NCBI GenBank assembly: GCA_031082125.1
Contig: JAVHLM010000015.1
Coordinates: forward strand, 1 to 64,000
DNA: 64,000 nt
Source of the DNA: Candidatus Eremiobacterota bacterium
GTDB taxonomy: Bacteria; Vulcanimicrobiota; CADAWZ01; Ess09-12
Direction of reading: 5' to 3'
Under the pieces are notes generated by a model that was given only the letters and a program-made list of their open reading frames with translations, was not told the DNA's origin and ran no database searches. Of this stretch, positions 24,901 to 33,809 are shown one piece after another. The position numbers were made by a program, and so were the translations under genes. Every line of letters starts with the position of its first letter. Within the stretch, counting starts at the first letter, position 1.

Positions 24901-26257
24901 TGCTTTTCATGGCCAGCGCGGCGATATCCTCCATGGCAACGCCCAGGCTCTCCTTCGCGGACTCCTCGAGGAATGAGCCTGTTCCCGCCGAGCACGCCTC
25001 GTTCATGGCGTAGTCGCAGGGCACGCCGTTCTGCAGGTAGGTGTACTTGGCGTCCTGCCCGCCTATCTCAAAGATGGTGTCAACGGCAGGGTCGAAGTAG
25101 AGGGCTGCCTCGGCATGGGCGATGATTTCATTGATGATGGCGTCGGTCTCCGCGTAGAGGGCGGAAATGTAACGGCCGGAGCCTGTGACGCCGAGGCCCT
25201 TGATCGTGACCTCGCAGGGAAGGGCCCTGTCAATCTCCTCGAAGCACTTCTTGCTGGCGCCTATGGGATCGCCGTTGGTCCTGAGGTAGCATGAGGCCAG
25301 GATTGCATTGTCGGAAATCCTCATGAGCACCGCTTTCGTGGTGGTGGAGCCCACGTCGAGGCCGACAAGGCATTTGTCACTTTTTCGCGCCTTGCCCCGC
25401 ACGCTCTTTTTGAACGTCACAAGGTGCTCGGCCTGTGAAAGGGGAGGCAGAAAATCAAAGCTGTGCTCGGCTTCCTTGAAAAACGATCCTCCCGCGACGG
25501 GCACACAGTTCCTGTAAGCCCAGAGGGCGGCGCCCAGGGCCTCGAAAAAAGGTGCTTCCTTCGGGATGATAAGGTTTTCTATATCCTTCTTCAGGATCTT
25601 CACGACGGCGCGGTTCCTGCTCACACCTCCAAGCAGCACGATGTTCCTCTTGGAGACGCCCGGGAGAAGCTCGATTATCTTCTTGGCCATCATCTCGCAG
25701 AGGCCCGCGGCTATATGGCCGATAGGCTCGCCCCTGTTGAGGGCATGGGTGCAGTCGCTCTTGCAGAACACGGAGCAGCGGCCTGAAATCTTGTAAGGAT
25801 CGACATCAAGCGCCTTGCTGATGGCCTCCTCGGGAGTGACGTTCATGCGCCTCAGCTGCTGGAGGAAGAACTCCCCCGTGCCCGAGGCGCACTTGCTTCC
25901 CGTGTGGATGCCCCGTACCTTCATATCCTTGTCAAGAAGGTATATGATGAAAGTCTCGCTTCCCGCGCTCACTGCAGCTTCAGGCTTTACCTTGCCGTCG
26001 AGGGTGAACCGGAGCGCCTCTTCTATGGCTTCAACTTCCGTTATCTGCGGGAGGTCCAGCAGATTTCTGAATTTTCTGCCCGTCACCGTGAGAGGAGCGC
26101 TCCCCACCTCATCAAGGCTTGCCTTGAGAAAGGCCATGGGATTTCCCTCGTGGGTCTTCGTGATGACCTTCCCTATGCGGATCTTTCCCTTGCTGTTCTT
26201 TACCTCAACGATGCCCAGAGTGGAGGCACCAAGGCATATTCCGACTGCTCTCTCCAT
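21989..26257 (-). CDS. Giant 2-hydroxyacyl-CoA dehydratase activase fusion (BcrA/D x2 + DUF2229 + HgdB-like)
   Basis: 1422 residues from the ATG at 26257, preceded by AGGGGGG; an upstream ATG at 26299 is rejected. Residues 1-260 and 294-560 are two ASKHA ATPase domains of the BcrA/BcrD/BadF/HgdC type: GICLGASTLGIVEVK, GSKCASGTGEFF, then CLVGLDVGSTTTKAVLM, FEIGGQDAKY, CSAGTGSFLEESA, with Cys in FNDQCAAFIGSD that could bridge a 4Fe-4S cluster. About 600-860 is DUF2229 and 860-1420 is HgdB/C-like (CKECLPLILITG near 1049, GGCRLGQYCVF). Activases use ATP to fire electrons into radical dehydratases. Such long fusions (YjiL-type) occur widely in anaerobes and their substrate is mostly unknown. No dehydratase partner lies here. 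Confidence 0.85.
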   Translation of the reverse strand: MERAVGICLGASTLGIVEVKNSKGKIRIGKVITKTHEGNPMAFLKASLDEVGSAPLTVTGRKFRNLLDLPQITEVEAIEEALRFTLDGKVKPEAAVSAGSETFIIYLLDKDMKVRGIHTGSKCASGTGEFFLQQLRRMNVTPEEAISKALDVDPYKISGRCSVFCKSDCTHALNRGEPIGHIAAGLCEMMAKKIIELLPGVSKRNIVLLGGVSRNRAVVKILKKDIENLIIPKEAPFFEALGAALWAYRNCVPVAGGSFFKEAEHSFDFLPPLSQAEHLVTFKKSVRGKARKSDKCLVGLDVGSTTTKAVLMRISDNAILASCYLRTNGDPIGASKKCFEEIDRALPCEVTIKGLGVTGSGRYISALYAETDAIINEIIAHAEAALYFDPAVDTIFEIGGQDAKYTYLQNGVPCDYAMNEACSAGTGSFLEESAKESLGVAMEDIAALAMKSRKPPNFNDQCAAFIGSDIKSAIQEGIPVEDIIAGLVYSICMNYNNKVKGPRTAGTKIFMQGGVCYNSAVPVAMAALIGSSIVVPPEPGLMGAFGVALEVKRRQSLGLLGEKSFSLKELVEKRVEYGKTFTCKGGEEQCDRKCSIQLIKVKDKNFPFGGACNRYYNMQLNRKEEDAPNLVKDRYSLLTEKLCTLKPPLAAPTLGLNRSFLTHLLYPLYYNFFTLLGFRVVLPDTLEEEGIEQKGAYFCHPLEAAHGYYLDLLRKKPEVIVLPHVREISVPKAVSTKHDMQATCHLLQSETYCLRESFSDLEKDIKVLRPIFDFSQGYESEKKSFIKLARDLGKKGKLPGIAFDFAMGKQQEFFESLKILGRIFLQELEENPRDKAVVIFGRPYNAFTPDMNMGIPEKFSSRGIPVISFDMLPYDDEPVSGQMHWGIGQMLMKAALFVKKHRQLYGAYITNFSCGPDSFLQRYFREIMGRKPSLTIELDSHTADAGITTRVEAFLDIVDRYRKLNVADDSRQALYSMARTIVTRDSFQILTSENELISPRDPRVHLLLPSMGWLLTEAAGAAFESMGFKTTALPQPDFEVLKMGRANTSCKECLPLILITGMLEKYLSQGRPEDELTMLFVPKAEGGCRLGQYCVFLENHIEKKELRDVAILALDNENNYAGFGDEVLKRVVQGMIISDIMDDIYSAIYALSKDRAAGLASFHREWNAILDAIRNNENLDRTLEQVASRLREIELKKPIHEACKVLLCGEIYVRKERFASGPIIKALGDREIVVKTAQSNEWLLYNDYLISAGVLDAQYNLPQLAMHHVKHYFKNMLDTRYKKILARSGLFEYEKLDINRIMEYGKKLLSIYIGGDPILSCGSSLKDILHTISGVVLIGPFACMQSRITEAVLSKALTCERKIDIEGRNYTIPESINGLPFLAIETDGNIFPQILEAKIEAFALQSQRIHNAIAKEPAGRSH

Positions 26258-26328
26258 ATACCCCCCTGTAGATCCTTTCAGATTGCCTGCAAATTGCATG
26301 GTGCGATTACTGCGATGAGCGGAGATCG

Positions 26329-28059
26329 CTATTGAGGAAGGGTCTTGAAATAAGCCTGCTGCTTGCGGAGCTTGAGCTGAAGCCTCTGATATTCCTCTTC
26401 GGCAATGACTCCCTGCTCAAGGAGCTGGGAAATGGAATGGGCAAAGGTTCTCATCCCCTCGGAAGAAGCGCTTTCCAGGGAACTGTAAATCGCGCCCAGC
26501 CTGTTTTCCAGGATAAGCCGCGCTATTTCAGGGCTGTTCACCATTATCTCCAGGGCGGGCACTTTCCCCGACTCCTGTGCCGTGAGAAGTTCCGTCGTCA
26601 CTATCAGCTTGAGGGTCCGCGCGATAAGGTTCTGCACCTTGTGCCGCCCCTCTCCCGCGAAAGGCTCCAGCATTTTTTCCACTGTCTTTATGCAGTTGGG
26701 GCTCATGAGGGTGCCCATCACAAGGTGGCCCGAATCGGCAGCCAGGAGAGCGTTCATAAGCATATCGGGGTTCGTGATCTCTCCGATGAAGATGATGTCA
26801 GGGTCCTTGGAGAGGGACTGGAAAAAGGCGTTGTTGATATTCGTAAAGTCGGTCCCCAGCTCACGCTGCGTAATGAGGCTCTGCTTGGTCTTAAACTCGT
26901 ATTCAATGGGGCTTTCCAGGGTGATGATATGCTTCTTCTCCCTGCTGTTGACGAAATCAATACACGCGGCGGCCGTGGTGGTCTTCCCCGAGCCGTTGAG
27001 CCCCGCGAAGATTACAAGGCCATCGTCTGAAGGGATGAGCTTCTTGAGTTCCTCGGGCAGCATGAGCTCATTGAAGGGGGGGACTTCCAGGGGGTGCATC
27101 TTTATGGTGGCCGCAGGCGTTGAGCTCTGGAAGAACACGTTAATCTTGAATCTGGCTTCATTATGGACTACCGTGAAGACCACTTCCTCTTTTCTTGCCA
27201 GGGCACCCTGCTGCTCCCTCGTGAGGAGGGGGAGAATGAGGTGGGCGCAGTCTATCTCGGTGAGGAGCTTGTCGCCCACGGGAATGAGCTCATCTTCCAC
27301 CTTGACCTGGGGGGGCTCATTCTTCCTGAGATGAAGCACTGTCGCCTTGTGGGTAATCATCACGTCAAGGAGATTCTCCATGGTGAAGTACAGGTCAGAT
27401 TTTCTTGCCCTGTCCATCAGGGTCTCAATATAGAGATGGGTTCCCTCCGGTTCGGGAAGCTCGCCGATCTTCTGTTCAACAAAGGTCATGAGCTTGGCGG
27501 TGGCATGGAGCTCATTCAGATCTTTTTCCAGGGAAGGCTGAGCCTCGATATGTTTCTTTATCTGATCAAATCTGGTAAGGGCACTGTCTATCTTCTCCTT
27601 GAGGGAGAGGTGCTCCTTATGATATTCCTTCCCTTTCTCCGAGATCTGCTGGAGCTCTTCCAGCGTTGAATGGAGATTATCTTCAAGCCCGGTCTCATGG
27701 CGGGGCGCACTGCTCTTCGCTTCCTTTTCAAGCTCAATAATTCTCCTGGTGAGGCCTTCAAGCTCTTTTTTATGGCCTTCCACAATGGTTGCCATATCCA
27801 TGACAGGCAAGGCGGTCTTTTCCACAAGGGTTTCAATATCTCCAAGACGTGCGGCAATAGTTGCCTGTGAGCTGTTCAGCTCCTCAATGAAATGCCTCAG
27901 CTCGATTGAGCTCTCGCGGGGAGCCTCTGTGTCGTCTTCTTTCTGCGGCCCGGGCTCCGCTTCGGCTTGATGACCGGGTGGCTTTTCCTGCGGGCTCTCG
28001 CCGGGGCGGGAAATCTGAAGAGCTGCTCCCTGGAATTTTTTCTTGTCCTTTTTGCTCAT
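26329..28059 (-). CDS. PilT-like secretion/twitching ATPase with coiled-coil N-terminus
   Basis: 576 residues; AGGAGGAG six bases upstream fixes the start. Residues 1-190 are Lys/Glu/Pro-rich then coiled coil (IEELNSSQATIAARLGDIE, DNLHSTLEELQQ). Residues 205-560 are a PilT/GspE family ATPase: short PAS-like N-domain (HKATVLHLRKNEPPQVKV), Walker A GLNGSGKTTT, Asp box LESPIEYEF, Walker B DPDIIFIGEI and a His-box variant SGHLVMGTLMSPN in which the second His of PilT (TLHT) is Met. PilT retracts type IV pili. The altered His box and the extra N-terminal half make this a divergent member. No pilin or platform gene is adjacent, and the gene precedes the activase by 71 bases. Confidence 0.85.
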   Translation of the reverse strand: MSKKDKKKFQGAALQISRPGESPQEKPPGHQAEAEPGPQKEDDTEAPRESSIELRHFIEELNSSQATIAARLGDIETLVEKTALPVMDMATIVEGHKKELEGLTRRIIELEKEAKSSAPRHETGLEDNLHSTLEELQQISEKGKEYHKEHLSLKEKIDSALTRFDQIKKHIEAQPSLEKDLNELHATAKLMTFVEQKIGELPEPEGTHLYIETLMDRARKSDLYFTMENLLDVMITHKATVLHLRKNEPPQVKVEDELIPVGDKLLTEIDCAHLILPLLTREQQGALARKEEVVFTVVHNEARFKINVFFQSSTPAATIKMHPLEVPPFNELMLPEELKKLIPSDDGLVIFAGLNGSGKTTTAAACIDFVNSREKKHIITLESPIEYEFKTKQSLITQRELGTDFTNINNAFFQSLSKDPDIIFIGEITNPDMLMNALLAADSGHLVMGTLMSPNCIKTVEKMLEPFAGEGRHKVQNLIARTLKLIVTTELLTAQESGKVPALEIMVNSPEIARLILENRLGAIYSSLESASSEGMRTFAHSISQLLEQGVIAEEEYQRLQLKLRKQQAYFKTLPQ

Positions 28060-28209
28060 ACTATGCTCCTCCTGGTATTGGGTGAATACCTGATAAACTG
28101 AAAAACCGGCATGAATAGAGAAACGGGGAATCCGATAAGGACCTTTCCTTATGCTGAAAATTACGACAGAGAAGGCAAATCTCCTTTTTGTGGGTCCCTC
28201 CCCCCCTTT

Positions 28210-28710
28210 TCAGAAGAGGCAGACTCTCCATTCGCCGTTTTCCTTTTTCATGGTGACCACGGGATTATTCCCTTCAAGCTTGATCCTTGCCATGTCACCT
28301 TCAACGGTAACCTTCTCGACTTTAAGGCTTTCGGGGTTCAGAACGGCAAGGACATCATTGCGCACCGTCGTCTTTTCCATGTTAAGCATGAAAAACTCCT
28401 TGGGGCTCATCTCCAGGATATCCTGGACGCTCACGCCGAGCTGGGGGTGCTTTATCTGCTTCTTGTCTTCAGGCGTGGCAGCGAAGTTGGCCTTGAAAGG
28501 CTTGAAGACCTTTTCCTCATAATCTTTCTGGCTTGAAAAGCTCATGCCGTTCCACACGCTCTCCCATTGCTTGTTCACAAGGGCGTTTACAAAATTCCTG
28601 AGGGCGTCCTGCGGCGAGGGTGTTTTTGCACAGGAGGGCACAACAAGAAGGAGGCCAGCACAAAGTGCCAGCAGAACGAATGAGCGGAAGCATATCCTTG
28701 TAGAGTTCAC
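28210..28710 (-). CDS. Small lipoprotein, DUF4878/NTF2-like
   Basis: 166 residues from a GTG at 28710, chosen because AAGGAAG lies just upstream and the protein then starts with a proper lipoprotein signal (hydrophobic core and VPSC lipobox, Cys about residue 26). The mature part begins PSPQDALRNFVNALVNKQWESVWNG, the typical opening helix of NTF2-like DUF4878 lipoproteins, and ends with strands VEKVTVEGDMARIKLEG and ENGEWRVCLF. These proteins sit on a membrane face; no activity is known for most. It reads toward the PilT-like gene (150 bases away) and may head that operon. Confidence 0.75.
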   Translation of the reverse strand: MNSTRICFRSFVLLALCAGLLLVVPSCAKTPSPQDALRNFVNALVNKQWESVWNGMSFSSQKDYEEKVFKPFKANFAATPEDKKQIKHPQLGVSVQDILEMSPKEFFMLNMEKTTVRNDVLAVLNPESLKVEKVTVEGDMARIKLEGNNPVVTMKKENGEWRVCLF

Positions 28711-28975
28711 CTGAATCTTCCTTGCCTGACAGAGAAAAGCCGGCTCTGCGAAGGTTTTTGGAGTCTCCGGCCCTGAGCCCACCCCGCTCTGTAAATGCGG
28801 AGAGCTGAAAACAATGTGGGCTCCCGGTAAATTTCGATTTTCCATATGATATTACCTTTTTTCCCCGGAATCACCCTGGAGCCTCCCCTCTGCAAAGGAG
28901 GTAAGTGGAGCAAGGATTTTGAATAGTACCGACGGGGAGAGAGGGCTCTCCCTGACTGAATGTGAGGGCGCCGCG

Positions 28976-29971
28976 ATGAACAGCACCAAGGATGTTCAGA
29001 GGATAAGATATTCATTTCTCAGGATTATGACTGGCTCCGACCTCTCGGTGAGGCGCCTTCCGCTCATGGAGATCAGGAGCATCAACGAGGGGCCCATGGT
29101 GTGGCTCACCGCCTGCGCCCATGGCGACGAGGTGGGGGGAGTGGTCATCATACAGGAGATTTTCAAGCGCCTCAGGAAAAGCCCTCTCCTGCGCGGCTCG
29201 GTCTGTGCCTTTCCCATGATGAACCCCCTCGGCTTTGAGCTTGCCTCCAGGAACATCACGCCCAGCATGGAGGATCTGAACCGCTCTTTCCCGGGGAACA
29301 GGGCCGGTTCCTTTGCCGAGAGAATTGCCGACCTCATATTCAGCACCATCATCGCCTCAAATCCGGCCCTGGTGCTCGATCTCCATAATGACTGGCGCCA
29401 GTCGATTCCCTATGCCCTCATTGACCCGTACCCCGGCCTTTCCCACATAGAGGCCTATGAGAGGGCGAAAACCATCGGGCTCAAGAGCGGCTTTGTGTTG
29501 ATCAGCGAGCACAAGGACTCGCCCGATTCAATCGGATGGGAAAGGACCCTCAGCGGGAGCCTCATCAAGCACGGGATACCTGCTCTCACGCTGGAACTGG
29601 GTGAATCATGCGTAGTCAATGAGGAAAATGTGAGATACGGCGTAAGCTCAATATGGAACATCCTGGCAGACAAGGGCATGGTGAACGACGAGGGCGAGTC
29701 TTCTGTCTTCAGGCTCCCTCTTCAGTTCAATGACAGGATTCTGAGGTATTCCCACCAGCCCGTATGCCCTGTGAGCGGAATCGTGAGGTTTTCCGTGAAA
29801 CCCGGTGACGTCGTGAGGAGAGGGCAGACTGTCGCCAGGATATACGGTGTCTTCGGGAGGCTCCAGGCCACCATACCGGCCCAGGAGAAGGCCATCGTGC
29901 TCGGAATCTCCGATTCCTCCGTGGCCTTCCCCGGTGTTCCCATCATTGCCTTTGGAATGCTCCAGGCCTGA
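28976..29971 (+). CDS. Succinylglutamate desuccinylase/aspartoacylase family zinc hydrolase
   Basis: 331 residues from ATG 28976 (GAGGG seven bases before); a TTG at 28919 with AAGGA is a less likely start. Zinc ligands of the M14-related AstE/ASPA family are visible: ACAHGDEVGG (His and Glu about residues 49 and 52) and LVLDLHND (third His). NITPSMEDLNRSFPGNRAGS is the substrate-Arg loop, and TLELGESCVVNEENV carries the catalytic-type Glu. The final third (CPVSGIVRFSVKPGDVVRRGQTVARIYG) is the barrel-sandwich domain of this family. These enzymes cleave amides of N-acyl amino acids or related small molecules; the exact substrate is open. Convergent with the next gene. Confidence 0.85.
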   Translation: MNSTKDVQRIRYSFLRIMTGSDLSVRRLPLMEIRSINEGPMVWLTACAHGDEVGGVVIIQEIFKRLRKSPLLRGSVCAFPMMNPLGFELASRNITPSMEDLNRSFPGNRAGSFAERIADLIFSTIIASNPALVLDLHNDWRQSIPYALIDPYPGLSHIEAYERAKTIGLKSGFVLISEHKDSPDSIGWERTLSGSLIKHGIPALTLELGESCVVNEENVRYGVSSIWNILADKGMVNDEGESSVFRLPLQFNDRILRYSHQPVCPVSGIVRFSVKPGDVVRRGQTVARIYGVFGRLQATIPAQEKAIVLGISDSSVAFPGVPIIAFGMLQA

Positions 29972-29977
29972 AGGCCC

Positions 29978-32509
29978 CTATTTCAGGGCGGCCAGCAGCA
30001 GGTCCCAGAGATTCTTCACCGTCATGGGGGTCTCCCCGGGCTCCCATTTCCTTGCTGCCGCCGACTTTTTAAGGGTTACCTCGCAGGTGGGGCAGGGAGT
30101 GACAATGACTGCGGCTCCTGTTTTGGCAGCCTGCCTTACGCGGTCCGCCGCTATGGCGTCCGAGAGGGGCATGTCGGTGACCAGGAGGCCTCCTCCTCCG
30201 CCGCAGCAACGGGAGACGTTCCCCTTGAGCTCCATCTCCTTGATGGCGAAGCCCAGGCTTTTTATGAGGTTCCTTGGCGTCTCCGTGAAGCCCAGTATCC
30301 TTGAGAAGTGGCAGGGGTCATGGTAAGTGACGGTCCCCTCGCTCTTTGCCGGCGAGGCCGAGGCCATAAGCTTTTCCACGAGAGTGAGGACATGGGCGCA
30401 GTCAAAGCCATACTCCTCCTTGATGAAGGCCTGGCAGGTGGGGCAGAGGGCATAGATGGGCTGGCCCTTGTAGTTACCGAATTTTTCCAGGAAGCGCTCC
30501 TTCTGCTTCTCGAAATCCTCGGTAAAGCCCAGGTTCTTCAGAGTAAAGCCGCAGCATGTCTCTTTTTCTATGCGGGGCTTTACGCCGAGAGCCTTGAGGA
30601 CCTTCAATATTTTCCTGGTCATGTTGGTCCTTGAGGCGAACTGGCACCCCACGTAAAGGAGCACCTCGCCCTGCTGCGGTTCGATGAACGACGAGGGATC
30701 GCCGTAGATGTTCCCCGACTCCATCACGTTTTTCACAAGGGCCTTGTGGTTTTCCATGGCGAACCCTGCTTTGACGGCCTCGGCACGGGCCGATTCCACT
30801 ATGGGGACTATGTCGATCCCCGAGGGACAGCGCCTGGTGCAGTCCATGCAGCCCGTGCACTGGAAGAGGCGCTCTGCCGTGTGGGCGTCAAGGGGCACGT
30901 CTCCCTGGAGGATGCCGTAAGAGAGGACCACTTTCCCGCGGGCCACGCAGGTGTCCTGGATCTTCTGGGTGAATATGGGGCACACGGACTTGCAGAAGCC
31001 GCAGTAAGTGCAGGAGTGAAGGTCCCAGGCGTGCTTTCCGAGGGTGGTGAACTTCCCCGGAGGCCTGTCGCCCACGGGGTAACGGAGGTGGGCGATTATC
31101 CCCTCCTCGTAATCCATCATTTTCCCAGGATTCAGGATGTTATTGGGGTCAAAGAGGCGCTTCAGCTTCTTTGAGAACTCTATCATGTCGGCGCGCTCTT
31201 TTCTGTAGAAAGGCGCCTTGGTGATCGATATGCCATGCTCGCCCGTAATAGTGCCGCCCAGTTTCAGCACTTCTTCGAATACTTCTTCTGTCGCCTTTTC
31301 CGCCGCGTCCCACTGCTCCTTTTTCAAGGGATCAATGAGGAACTTGGTGTGAAGGTTTCCGTCGCCTGCGTGGCCGTATGTGGGAATAAGGACCCCGTAC
31401 TTCTCGGCGACGCGGTGGAATGCCTTCACCGCGTCGGGGACCTTGGAGATGGGGACTGCCATATCGTCGGCAAGCATCACGGTCACCAGGTCAGGCCTGT
31501 ATTTTGAGAGGGAGGGGATCATGCCTTTCCGGGCTTTCTGAAGCTCCTCGATCTTCTTCGCGTCATCGGTGAACTCAACGGATATCGCCCCCGTTGCCTT
31601 CGCCACCGAAGCCACGCTCTCTATCTCCTCGGCCACGGAGCCGGGATGGCCGTCAACTTCGATGAAGCAGAGGGCCTCGGCCTCGGGGAGGCTCATCTTC
31701 ATAGCCTTATTGACAGCCTTGATGCAGATGCTGTCCATCAGCTCGAGGGAGGCGGGGAGTATGGGATGGGCTATGATGTTGGAGACGCATTTCCCCGCCG
31801 TCTCAAGGTTGTCGAAGGCCGCCATGGCCATGGCCTTCTTTTTGGGAAGGGGGACCACCTTGAGAGTGACTTCCGTCACCACTGCCAGGGTGCCCTCGCT
31901 GGCGGGGAGAAGCCTCTCGAACTGGTAGCCCGAGGCGCTCTTGAGGGTCCTGGTCCCCAGGTGCACTATCTCGCCCGTGGGCATCACCGCCTCGACGCCG
32001 AGAATGTAGTCCCTTGTGGCCCCGTACTTGATTGCATGGACTCCCGAGGCGTTACAGACCACCATGCCGCCTATGGTGCAGGCCTCGCCGCTCCCGGGAT
32101 CGGGGGGAAAGAAGAATTTGTGAGGCTTGAGGGCGTCGTTCAGGGCGGCATACACCACGCCGGGCTCAACGACACAGTAAAGATCCTGCACGCGGATCTC
32201 CCGGATCTTGTTCATCCTCTGCATATCAAGAACAAGGCCTCCATGAAGAGGGATTGCATGGCCGCACATTGCGGTTCCCGCACCTCTGGGAGTCACGGGA
32301 ACAAGGTGCTTGTTGGCAAGCTTTAAAACCTGAGAGACCTCTTCGGCAGAGAGCACGACGGCCACAATCTGGGGTGTCTTACGGTGAATCGAGGCATCGG
32401 CGCCATAAGCATAAAGCTCCGCGGGATGCTTCAGGATGCGGTCTGCCGGGATGATTTCTTCAAGCTCATTGACAAATCCGCTGTTCAGTGCCTTTTCAAG
32501 TGTTTTCAT
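29978..32509 (-). CDS. GlcD-GlcF fusion: FAD-linked 2-hydroxyacid dehydrogenase with Fe-S and CCG domains
   Basis: 843 residues; AAGGAG precedes the ATG. Residues 40-220 form a PCMH-type FAD domain (VTPRGAGTAMCGHAIP, PDPGSGEACTIGGMV, NASGVHAIKYGATRDY), 220-460 the FAD-linked oxidase C-terminal domain (YGHAGDGNLHTKFL). Then two 4Fe-4S motifs, CTYCGFCKSVCP and CTGCMDCTRRCP, and two CCG domains (LYVGCQFASRTN ... CCGF; DPCHFSRILG ... CCGGGGGLL). In other bacteria GlcD and GlcF, or Dld and its Fe-S partner, are separate; here they are one chain. It oxidises glycolate or D-lactate and passes electrons to quinone or another acceptor. LarA lies 40 bases upstream, which favours lactate. Confidence 0.9.
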   Translation of the reverse strand: MKTLEKALNSGFVNELEEIIPADRILKHPAELYAYGADASIHRKTPQIVAVVLSAEEVSQVLKLANKHLVPVTPRGAGTAMCGHAIPLHGGLVLDMQRMNKIREIRVQDLYCVVEPGVVYAALNDALKPHKFFFPPDPGSGEACTIGGMVVCNASGVHAIKYGATRDYILGVEAVMPTGEIVHLGTRTLKSASGYQFERLLPASEGTLAVVTEVTLKVVPLPKKKAMAMAAFDNLETAGKCVSNIIAHPILPASLELMDSICIKAVNKAMKMSLPEAEALCFIEVDGHPGSVAEEIESVASVAKATGAISVEFTDDAKKIEELQKARKGMIPSLSKYRPDLVTVMLADDMAVPISKVPDAVKAFHRVAEKYGVLIPTYGHAGDGNLHTKFLIDPLKKEQWDAAEKATEEVFEEVLKLGGTITGEHGISITKAPFYRKERADMIEFSKKLKRLFDPNNILNPGKMMDYEEGIIAHLRYPVGDRPPGKFTTLGKHAWDLHSCTYCGFCKSVCPIFTQKIQDTCVARGKVVLSYGILQGDVPLDAHTAERLFQCTGCMDCTRRCPSGIDIVPIVESARAEAVKAGFAMENHKALVKNVMESGNIYGDPSSFIEPQQGEVLLYVGCQFASRTNMTRKILKVLKALGVKPRIEKETCCGFTLKNLGFTEDFEKQKERFLEKFGNYKGQPIYALCPTCQAFIKEEYGFDCAHVLTLVEKLMASASPAKSEGTVTYHDPCHFSRILGFTETPRNLIKSLGFAIKEMELKGNVSRCCGGGGGLLVTDMPLSDAIAADRVRQAAKTGAAVIVTPCPTCEVTLKKSAAARKWEPGETPMTVKNLWDLLLAALK

Positions 32510-32549
32510 TGCCGTGACTCCTTTTCCAGTATGTTTTCCTGTCCCTGTT

Positions 32550-33809
32550 CTACACGGTGCCGCAGGCTTTCCCCGAGAGCTCGGGCACCACCATGCTCCC
32601 GTCCATGAGGATTACCACCGAAGCCCCTGCCCCCTTCTCCTGGAGTGCCTTTTCAAGGGCTTCCTGCACCGTGGGGAAAGGCTTCATGAACATTCTGTGG
32701 ATGATGGGAGGGTCTATGTCTGTCACCGTCCATATCGATGCGTGCTCCAGGACCTCTGCAAGCTTTGCCGCTTTGTGGTAGCCAAGCTTATACCCCTCGC
32801 CAATTCTGCTGAGGGTTTCGGCAGGGCTTCCTGTTGAGGCCATGAGGCTGATGAAATCATCGGAACCGGTTCCCGTTCTGCACTTCGAGACAAGGATGAG
32901 GATGCCGCCCTCTTTCACGGCAAGCTTTCCGTTGTCTATTGCCTTCTGCGACTGGTAGAGATCGATGTCGCAGGGCTTTGTGGCCACGGTGATGACTATG
33001 TCGGCCCTCTCGTCAAGGGGGGCGCAGAAAATATCCTTTGCCTTTTCAACTGCCGGTGCCATGGAGGCGAAAAGGTCGCCGCACACGACGTCGTAAAGCT
33101 TATGGGAGCCGTCAAGCACCGTGAGTACTGAGAAGATTTCCTTGCGGACCATCTTTGCGGACTCCTCAATGTCTTCATGGACAGGATTTCCTGCAAGGGC
33201 AAGCGTCGTTGCCTCAGGACGGAGGGCAAGGCGGTGGTTTCCCGTGACGGTTGCAAGCCCTGCGATGCCGGGGTTCAGCGATTTTCTTCCCCCTGTATAG
33301 CCTGCAAAATAATGAGGCTCTACGGAAGTGATGACAAGCACCTTGTCAAACTCACCGAGAGCCTTGTTGAGATACACTTCCGTGCCGAAGGATGTGGTGC
33401 CGTAATGGACAAGGCTTTCATTATCGCGGCAGTCATGGATGATGAGGTTTTTCCTTATCCATTCAAGGTGCCTTCCGAATATCTGGTTCAGTTCCTCATC
33501 GGAGGGTCCCCGGTGGGTTCCCGTGGCGATTATGAAGGCGTGGCGCCTTCCTTTCAGGTAAGGCTCCAGGTGATCAAGGATGAGGGGCGTGGGAGTGGGC
33601 CTGGTGGCGTCATTGACGATGATGAGCACAGAGTGGGAGCTTTCGAGGAACTCCCCCAGGGGCGGCGCTTTCACCGGCTCCTCCAGGGCTTTTTTGATGT
33701 CCACCTTCTCCGAGGCGCCTGAATGGCGCGGGCTCAGCACCGTGGCGCGGTGGCCGGCGGGAATGCTGAGGGGCATGGTGTCGTCTCCGTAAGGTATATC
33801 AAGCATCAT
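32550..33809 (-). CDS. larA: LarA-family nickel-dependent lactate racemase
   Basis: 419 residues; AGGGGAGGT fixes the ATG at 33809. DUF2088/LarA signatures: IIVNDATRPTPTPLIL, IATGTHRGPSDEE, VEPHYFAGYTGGRKSLNPGI (His and the Lys that binds the pincer cofactor) and VTGNHR for the second catalytic His. LarA swaps L- and D-lactate, and relatives act on other 2-hydroxyacids. The enzyme needs the nickel-pincer cofactor made by LarB, LarC and LarE, none of which is in this window. Placed 40 bases before the GlcD-GlcF fusion, so the pair likely turns L-hydroxyacid into the D-form and then oxidises it. Confidence 0.85.
   Translation of the reverse strand: MMLDIPYGDDTMPLSIPAGHRATVLSPRHSGASEKVDIKKALEEPVKAPPLGEFLESSHSVLIIVNDATRPTPTPLILDHLEPYLKGRRHAFIIATGTHRGPSDEELNQIFGRHLEWIRKNLIIHDCRDNESLVHYGTTSFGTEVYLNKALGEFDKVLVITSVEPHYFAGYTGGRKSLNPGIAGLATVTGNHRLALRPEATTLALAGNPVHEDIEESAKMVRKEIFSVLTVLDGSHKLYDVVCGDLFASMAPAVEKAKDIFCAPLDERADIVITVATKPCDIDLYQSQKAIDNGKLAVKEGGILILVSKCRTGTGSDDFISLMASTGSPAETLSRIGEGYKLGYHKAAKLAEVLEHASIWTVTDIDPPIIHRMFMKPFPTVQEALEKALQEKGAGASVVILMDGSMVVPELSGKACGTV

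Noticed and set aside
24023-24976. Plus-strand open frame of 317 codons opposite the activase fusion
   Set aside because: It lies wholly antisense to the strongly supported activase gene and has no recognisable domain.
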